A stretch of 64,000 bases of DNA, taken from assembly GCF_016859285.1 (NCBI RefSeq), contig NC_053403.1, positions 3,331,448-3,395,447 on the forward strand, given 5' to 3'. Source of the DNA: Xiphias gladius (Eukaryota > Chordata > Actinopteri > Istiophoriformes > Xiphiidae). The notes beneath the pieces were generated by a model. It made no database searches. It saw only the letters and a list, made by a program, of their open reading frames with translations, and had not been told where the DNA came from. Shown piece after piece: positions 57,206 to 64,000 of this stretch. Each line of letters starts with the position of its first letter. The stretch's first letter is position 1. The position numbers were made by a program, and so were the translations under genes.

Positions 57206-59095
57206 AGCGCTGGTGAATACAGAAACATACAGTGGAGAGAAAAGAGGTGGGTTTTTTTTAAACAGGAGAAATAAGCTGGAAACTAATGACAAGGAGGAGT
57301 GACTTTAAAAAAAGACATTAAAGTATCTCTCTTTTTTATTGAATATAGGGTTTTTCCATTAACTGAGAGTTTGTACGAGCAAAAATCAGCCGGAAGTGCT
57401 AAGGTCTCCCCAGTCTTCTCTGTCGTCCAGTTAATTAAGTTCATCTGAGAGACTTTGGGAGAACATTTACCAAGATTTGTGTTGATTTAACTGAGAGTTT
57501 CAAATATGTGGCCGACAAATTAACGAACAAAACCTGAGTAAAAGGACAGCGCTAGGTGAAAAAAGGAGCGTACAAATATTCGTTGTTTTTAAAGCTTCAA
57601 CTAGTTTAGTGAATTTAGTTGTTTTTAGCCACACAAATCAACTTCTCTCCTTATTTTTTTTATCCTGACTAGCTAGCTCACACTGACTTACTGCTCTCCG
57701 GGGGCGGAAGAGACATCGTTTATGTTTCGGCTTGGACGTATAAAGATAAATTGTTATAAGGAAACATTTTCGACGTTTTAAACCGGTTTTTGTTAAACTG
57801 AAACCGAGCAGCAGATCCTGCGTCCCCAACATATGACGTAAACTAAGCGCCGGGGAAAGCTGTGCTGCCTTCGCGTACCCCGGCTAAGCTTGAGTTTCCC
57901 AGTGGCAGAGTGGGAAAAAGGGTTTCAAATGCGATTTGACGGGCAGAGTAGCGCTACACCTGAAGTATGTTTTTAATATTTTATTTTAAAAAAGGGGGAC
58001 AAAAAAAGGCAGCATCTACCTATTTCTGCTACTTGGACAAAATGAAAAGCATAACAGGGAAAACGAGAAGTGCAGTTACAGGGTTACAATGTTAAGCTAA
58101 AGCTAGAGAAATACAACATTAGTTAGAATTTTCGCTACACTACCTGGTAGTAATAAGTAAAGCAACAAAATACCTTGTTCTGCATTTTTTTCCGTATTGT
58201 GAAGTCAAAGAAACGTCTACTATTTAGAATTTACCGCTCCGTTAGCTTGCTAATGCTACTAATTCCAACATTTCCGACCGTCAACTCAAAGGCACACGCT
58301 CAGCTCGCTCGTTCGCTCGCTCTGGAAGTTGTAGTCTTCTCGTTCGTGTTGCCTAGCATCGAATAATGTGATACGAATCAGAGAACGGACTACAGCCACT
58401 CGGTGCGACCGAAATAGGAGCCCGACTGGAAACGTAGCTCACGATTATCTTGCGGGTTTTTTTTTTTTTTTCTTTAAAGAAAGAATCCTGAAATGTCACG
58501 ATTTCGTACTTCGTGATTGTCAGCTGTTAAGGCTAATTTCAGGATGCGGATTAGGTCAAACATTATCATCACCACCGTTTTTTTTTTTCCTCCTATTTTC
58601 AGAGGAGCTGAAAAATGGCGAAAAGGTCATTGTACTTACGTAAAATCGAGCCTCCTGCAGAAGACAGCGGGGTCGTTAAAAGCGGCGACTTGCGAGGATA
58701 AAATGTCAGCTTCTAATATGCGACATTTCCTTTTAATTCCGTGTCGTTAAAGCACAAAGCAAAGCTGTTAGGGGATGGAATAATAAATCGCGGTGTTTGC
58801 AGAGGGAACCGGTGGTGAGAGAGGAGAGGAGGGAGCCTGCACACATTCTCTGTCTCTCTGTCCGTCTTTGCTTGTGCGTGTGTGTGTGTGCGTGTGTACG
58901 CATTCAGTCCCTCTCTCACTTCACTTCACTGCGGTTGATTTGCGACTCATTCGTTACCAGAGACGATGAAGTGAAGACAGCTCCCAAGGATACAGCTGCC
59001 TCCTTATCAGCAGAATGACCCCCCCCCCCTCACAAGAGAAGACATAATCCTGATGGCGCAACGGTGGAGAAATTGATGAAGTTAGGATGAGGGAG
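57206..59095. other. Non-coding stretch, possible angel2 promoter area
   Basis: No exon recognised. CpG density rises around 57.84-57.90, 58.23-58.35 and 58.60-58.74 kb. This is upstream of angel2 on its strand and the best place for its first exon; no splice donor can be assigned with confidence. Confidence 0.35.
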
Positions 59096-60010
59096 TGCAC
59101 TCACGGAGCACTTTATCAGGAACACCTGTACACATGATTTTTCGTGCAGTTATCCGATCCAGCCAGTCACGTGGCAGCAGTGCGATGTATAAACGCATGC
59201 AGATACAGGTCAGGAGCTTCAGTTAATGTTCACATCAAACATCAGAATGGGGAAAAAGAAAAGAGATCTCAGTGACTTTGACCGGGGCAGGATAGTCGGT
59301 GCCAGATGGGCTGGTCTGAGTGTTGATGAAGCTGCTGAGCTTCTGGGAGTTTCTCCTGTAGAGTCTTTACTCTGGGGCGTCCAGTGAGCAGGGAGAGGAC
59401 GACGGCCAGACTGGTTGGAGCTGACAGAACAAGCTACGGTTACTCAGATGACCTTTCTTTACAACTGTGGGGAGCAGAGACGCATCTCAGAATGCACAAC
59501 ACGTCCAACCTTGGGGCAGATGGGCTACAACAGGTGAAGACCACGTCGGGCTCCACTCCTGCCAGCCAAGACCAGAAGTCTGAGGCTGCAGTGGGAACAG
59601 GATCACCAGAAAACTGGCCAGCTGAAGGCTGGAAAAACGTGGCCTGATCTGATGACTCTGGATTTCTGCTGAGACAGCAGATGGTAGGGTCAGAATCTGG
59701 TGCCAACAGCATGAATCCATGGACCCAACCTGCCGTGTGTCTAAGGTCCAGACTGGTGCTGGTGGTCGTGGTGTGGGGTTTTCTTGGCTCACTTCGGGTC
59801 CCTTAATACCACTCAATCATGGTTCGAAGGCCACGGCCTGATGAAAATTGTGGCTGAGCATTTGCATCCCTTCATGAATGTGCAGCTGACAAATCTGCAG
59901 AAACGATGGGATGCAATCGTGTCAACATGGACCAGAATCTCAGAGGAAAGTTTCCACCATCTGGTGGAATCCAGGCCACGAAGACCTGAGGCTGTTTTTT
60001 TTTTACCTCT
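59096..60010 (+). mobile_element. Tc1-like transposon, internally deleted
   Basis: It begins 'ggagcactttatcaggaaca', passes 'gtcaggagcttcagttaatg' and 'tcagaatggggaaaaagaaa' (transposase N-terminus), then GEQ/AET-type and 'cagaatgcacaacacgtcca' blocks. It ends with 'catgaatgtgcagctgacaaat...gaggctgttt'. This is a familiar fish Tc1-like transposon. The middle, between the 'ccttaataccactcaatcat' and 'gaatgtgcagctgac' blocks, is shortened and the frame is broken in several places, so no active enzyme is encoded. Confidence 0.85.
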
Positions 60011-60249
60011 GCGCCTAAATCTTTCTTAACAGCCGTACGTCACAAAATAGCTTCTAAAATAGAGTCTCAGGTCTAAAATGAGGAGTTGTACTGTCCTGTT
60101 AACGAATCCTGATTAGACCACAGAGCTAGAAATCAAAATCCAACGAAAACAATGAGTCTGCAAAAAGTCAACTTTTCAAGCAGTTGGAAGAGACCAGAAA
60201 AGTTGCAACTTGTAGGCACATCCCCCAGAGTCCGTGGTACTAACACTGC

Positions 60250-60740
60250 AAATGGCGGTAAAAGTAGTAGTATTAATAGTTGTAACAGAAGGTGCGACAG
60301 ACGGAGTAATAATAGTACTAGTAGTGGTGGTGGTAGCGGTATCGGTAGCAGGGGCCATAGTCCTTGTACGTTGTGGTCGCTGTATCAATACTAGTAACTG
60401 AAGTGTTGATTCAGGCAACAGCAGCGGGTTTTACTGATATTATTGGAAGCCACTGAAGTAAAAGTACTAGAAATAGTGTTAGCGGTATGTGATGTTCAGC
60501 CGCAGCAATAGCAGCATTAGTAGCACTAGCAGTAATCAAACTACAGTAGTGTAGAAGTACAAATAGTACTGTGGTGTTTTAACAGCGAGGTGCTGCTGCT
60601 GAAGTGCCCCCAGCTGTAGCAGTAGCAGCGCCACCTGTAGAGTCGTAACAGTCGCACATGCAATGATAGTAGTAACGATAAAAGTAAAACTAACAGCGTT
60701 AGTAGCATATAATAAAGTAGCAGTAGGTAATTAATGTCAG
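60250..60740. repeat. Degenerate (AGT/AGC)n trinucleotide region
   Basis: About 490 bases built from agt, agc, ggt and aat triplets with many interruptions; an old expanded triplet repeat. Low-complexity open frames here are not genes. A short relative lies at 13380-13440. Confidence 0.75.
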
Positions 60741-60757
60741 TGTGGTTTTATATATTA

Positions 60758-60760
<3 letters not shown>

Positions 60761-60796
<36 letters not shown>
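60761..60796. repeat. (GT)18 microsatellite
   Basis: Uninterrupted GT run at the right edge of the triplet-repeat region. Confidence 0.95.
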
Positions 60797-60799
<3 letters not shown>

Positions 60800-62706
60800 A
60801 TCTGCATTGGTGGCAGCTCATTTTCCCAGACCTGAATGTAAACAGCGCCAGCTATTTAAATAAAAAATATCAACAGCCATTACAAAACCTTTATTCAGGA
60901 GTCAAACAGGATATCAAAGATGTCATGCCATCACTTGAAAAAAAAAAAAAAAAAAAAATCACTGCTATTCTTGCAAAATGACTGTTAGGGAGGTTTAGAG
61001 ATGACTTCAACATTTGTAGGTCAGTAGTTAACTAACCGCCGTAAAACCGGAGAAGACGAATCACCCGGAGGGTCACGGGTTGGAGCACTACAACCCCTTG
61101 TCCTGTCAGTGTGCTCAAAGATTAAAAACTGTCTCAGGTGTGCGACCGACAGAAGGTTTAGTGGCTTTTAGATATCGCTCCAGATTCTAATTTAAAAAAA
61201 AGAAAAAAAGCCTCAAGAGTAGACACCTTTTTCTTAAAAACAAACCCCAAACAGCATAATCGAATTCTCCAAACTTCATTAGGACGACTGAAGAACCAGT
61301 GAGAGTAAAGCTTTTCCCCCAGTTTGATTAAGTTAAGGTGTATGAGGAAGAAAAAAAAAAAAAAGTAAATTCTTATAGAAAATTCTCACATGCACAGCAA
61401 CACTCCACACTAGGCGCAGCCGCATCCTCGAGGCGGCAGAAAACACTGCAGAAATCTGCCGACCCCCCCACCCCCCCCCAGGAGAGCAGACATCATGGGA
61501 TGTACTGCGTTCATGCTGTTCTCTTTGTTACATATTACTTCCAATTGTGTCTGTTTGTCTCTATGTCCGCCCGCAGCCTTTTTCTGTCCGTTTCAAACTT
61601 CCTCCGCCGAACATGATGTCTTGTCTTTGCGCCGGTAGCTCAGCCAGGGTCTCGTCCTCCTTTGTGCCTTTCCTCCTCCTCCGCGCTCCTCCTCCTTTCT
61701 TCCTCTGCAATCGAATCTGCTGACATGGCCAAGGAAGCTGCCGCAGGACAGATAACCGCGTCATTTTTACAGCGTTACAGAAACCAGCCCAAACGGCAAT
61801 GAGCGAGGACTCCATCCGGACAAATCCGGGCTCACCAATGTTACACCTTTTGGTTTTGTCATCCTTTTACTCTCTTTTGGTACATAGCAATCTGGGGGTC
61901 CCGTCTCACGTAGCGGGGTCACATTAAAGCTACCTTACAACCGGAGAATAATTTTTCTTACGTCAGTTTCCAGATTTGAGATGACCGGATCCTGTTCGAG
62001 GAGACAGCTCAGGGGTTTGATCATCTGACTTGGTAACCAATAAGTAAATTGGGACTGTGTGAACCCAGTGTTGTTATAAGTAATGGATCATAAATTCTGA
62101 GGTTTGGAGCAAGGAGAGATGCAACGGACTGTTTGTGCTTCAGTTTCAGTCTTTAGAAAAACACAAAACCAAAACCCGCAGGTCAGTTTTAAGGACCTGG
62201 ACACGTATACCACAGTTAAGATAGTGACCCAGTAAACTAAGAACTCCGGTTGTGCTCGGTTTTAATTCCCAAATTCTTGAACAGCCTCAAAAACAGACAC
62301 TTTCATTGCAAAAGATTAACAGACACATTCTCTGATTGATTTTTTTTTTTTTTTTTTTTTTTCCCCCAAGCAAAGTTTCTGTCCAACTCAAATCTTTAAC
62401 AGTTCGGGTTTTTTAAGGTGCACTTGGTTTAACTCTCCACCAAACTGGCAACGTTTCCATCCAGCACAGATCCTGCCAAAGATCAGTACTTGATTTCTTT
62501 TCATGATAAACAGTGACGAGTCATCTAAAAACTCCGCAAGCGTTCATCGACTTCCCGTTCAACGCGGCACCTTGACATGACGTGCTCATGCATCTTCACT
62601 CTGTCCGAGCAGCTGTCTCTGCCCGGGTGCTTGAGGCGGAGAATGGGTGACAGGGGGCGGCTATTGGCAGGTGAAAGGTGACAGGGTCGAGGGTGGGGGG
62701 GTTGGG
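60797..62706. other. Spacer, possible 3' UTR of the minus-strand gene to its right
   Basis: No exon recognised. A GC-rich piece at 61.6-61.8 kb (with CpGs and tcc repeats) and a long T-run at 62.34 kb are the only notable points. Confidence 0.4.
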
Positions 62707-62865
62707 TCAGGAGAAGGGGACTTCCCATCTCTGTGTGTATGCGCTCAGTTCGCAGGGGCTGATGACCAGCATTCGCGAAGAGTCCATCCCGTCCAGAGCC
62801 ATCTCCGAGTCCAGACAGAACCGAGAGACGAGGTGCTCCAAGTGAGTCCCCGACTTCTGCCACCG
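62707..62865 (-). CDS. 3'-terminal coding exon of an unidentified gene
   Basis: An excellent acceptor (tttttcccccacag) is followed by 52 codons and a TGA. The frame has strong G/C third positions unlike the surrounding AT-rich DNA. The peptide starts RWQKSGTHLEHLVSRF, has DGMDSSRMLVISPCELS in the middle and ends TQRWEVPFS. It has no membrane segment and no repeat. I do not recognise the protein; it is not angel2, vash2 or the RPS6KC1 kinase end I would have expected from mammalian gene order. Upstream exons must lie further right, probably beyond the window. Confidence 0.6.
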   Translation of the reverse strand, partial: RWQKSGTHLEHLVSRFCLDSEMALDGMDSSRMLVISPCELSAYTQRWEVPFS

Positions 62866-64000
62866 CTGTGGGGGAAAAACAAAAAAATAGTTCACAAGAG
62901 AACATATGATGCTGGTTTAAAAAATGCTTCATGCCGCCCCACTTTCCTCTCTTTGTAACGGTGAGAGGTTCACATACAATCAAACCTTAACTGTACAAGA
63001 CATTTTCCAAAATGTTAAGTGTTTACTGCTCAATATAGCAGACATCAGAGCCACGACGAGCCCTTAGTTTGATTTCTACCGCTGATTAGCCCCAGCAGCT
63101 GATTAGCCCCAGCACCAGCACCGCACCCTAGTAAAACCGGGTAATACTGCAGCACGCAAAGCAGTGGAAGAGGCAGACATTTTTTACTGGAGGCGCTTCG
63201 GGGAGGATCTCGCTGATGCCAAAAAAAAACCTGCAGTCACTCGAGACATCCTTGAAAGGTCTTCAGTTACGCTCAGCAGAGCAGACTGTTACTGTGTGAC
63301 CAAGGTGCGATATGCAAAGAGACACGAACCTGTCAGAATGTTTTAATGAGATTTGGTGTCACTCTCGTTTGCACACAAAGAAAGAGCCAAACATCTCGAG
63401 GCACATACTGAGGAGCAGGCCTCAGTGATCCCTTAAGGGAACCAGGATAGCATGTGGAACAAACACTATCTTGTTAAGGGACAAATGCCTTTGAATTCCG
63501 CTCATGAATCCATCATTGAACTGGTAAGCAGCGGCGAGGGGTCGGAGCTGTTACACATCCAGCCTGTGTACGTTCCCGGTTACCTACGTGTCGCCGTATG
63601 CGTATAGTGTTTACGACCGTTCACAGATGATAGTAGATGATACAGTGAAATGCCATCGCTCCAGAAAAATCATTTCGTGAGGGTCCAATGAAGCATTTCC
63701 AGCAGCAGGCGTATGAATGCCACAGATAGTCACGGGCATATTTCCCCAGAATCAGAAAGAGACTGTTTCCGTCTATAAAAAGAAAAAGTTTAATCTGAAA
63801 AGCTGGGAATTTTTTTTTTTTAATCTAGTTTATTTTATCTTTAAAAAAAGTGCTGTTTATGGGTAAAACAATGTTTTTATGTATTCACTGAATAATTCTG
63901 TTGTTTTTTTATTACTTAAGAACTAAGATTCAATAAGAATGGGAATCACTCAGGAGTCAAAAGGAAAACTAACCCTGACTAATACAAAAAACGACACGTG
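62866..64000. other. Right edge, probable intron of the minus-strand gene
   Basis: AT-rich with A/T runs. One open minus-strand stretch near 63.65-63.77 kb has an acceptor-like start, but no donor that I trust. Confidence 0.35.

Noticed and set aside
63655-63775. Minus-strand open stretch after an acceptor-like tttttatag
   Set aside because: It reads as a plausible peptide for about 30 codons, but has no convincing donor, mixed codon use and no family match.

Overview
This window is nuclear DNA of a ray-finned fish, most likely a percomorph teleost. The evidence is GT-AG split genes with short introns, long (CA)n microsatellites, many Tc1-like and MITE-type remnants of familiar teleost type, and the vertebrate neighbour pair vash2/angel2. 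All coding calls below were made by joining exons by eye on splice sites, reading phase and similarity to families I know. No alignment or database search was run.

Left part (1-7.5 kb, plus strand): a small tandem cluster of immunoglobulin-superfamily receptors. A broken V-set exon lies at about 60-520. It is followed by two complete two-Ig-domain type I membrane receptors, A at 1836-4626 (376 aa) and B at 5146-7518 (341 aa). Both have a signal peptide, a V-set domain, a second Ig domain, a Ser/Thr-rich stalk and one membrane helix. B carries two textbook ITIMs plus a third tyrosine motif, so it looks inhibitory. A has lost the second ITIM exon by a small deletion at a splice donor and keeps only one ITIM.

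Middle part (8.3-37.2 kb, plus strand): vash2 (vasohibin-2, the alpha-tubulin detyrosinating carboxypeptidase), 8 coding exons, 370 aa, Cys-His-Ser triad intact. Two of its introns look like minor-spliceosome (U12-type) introns. A tRNA-Thr(UGU) gene lies antisense in its largest early intron, next to a 270-bp exact local duplication flanked by a 12-bp target-site duplication.

Right part: 37.2-51.1 kb is intergenic, with several DNA-transposon remnants and CpG-rich stretches of unknown origin. angel2 (minus strand, 51128-56015, 8 coding exons, 744 aa) converges on vash2, as in mammals, so the pair is an old vertebrate linkage. Its N-terminal region is much longer than the human one, and several of its splice donors directly abut dinucleotide repeats. 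From 56 kb onward there are MITEs, an internally deleted Tc1-like element (about 59.1-60.0 kb) and, at 62707-62865 on the minus strand, a convincing terminal coding exon of a gene I could not identify.
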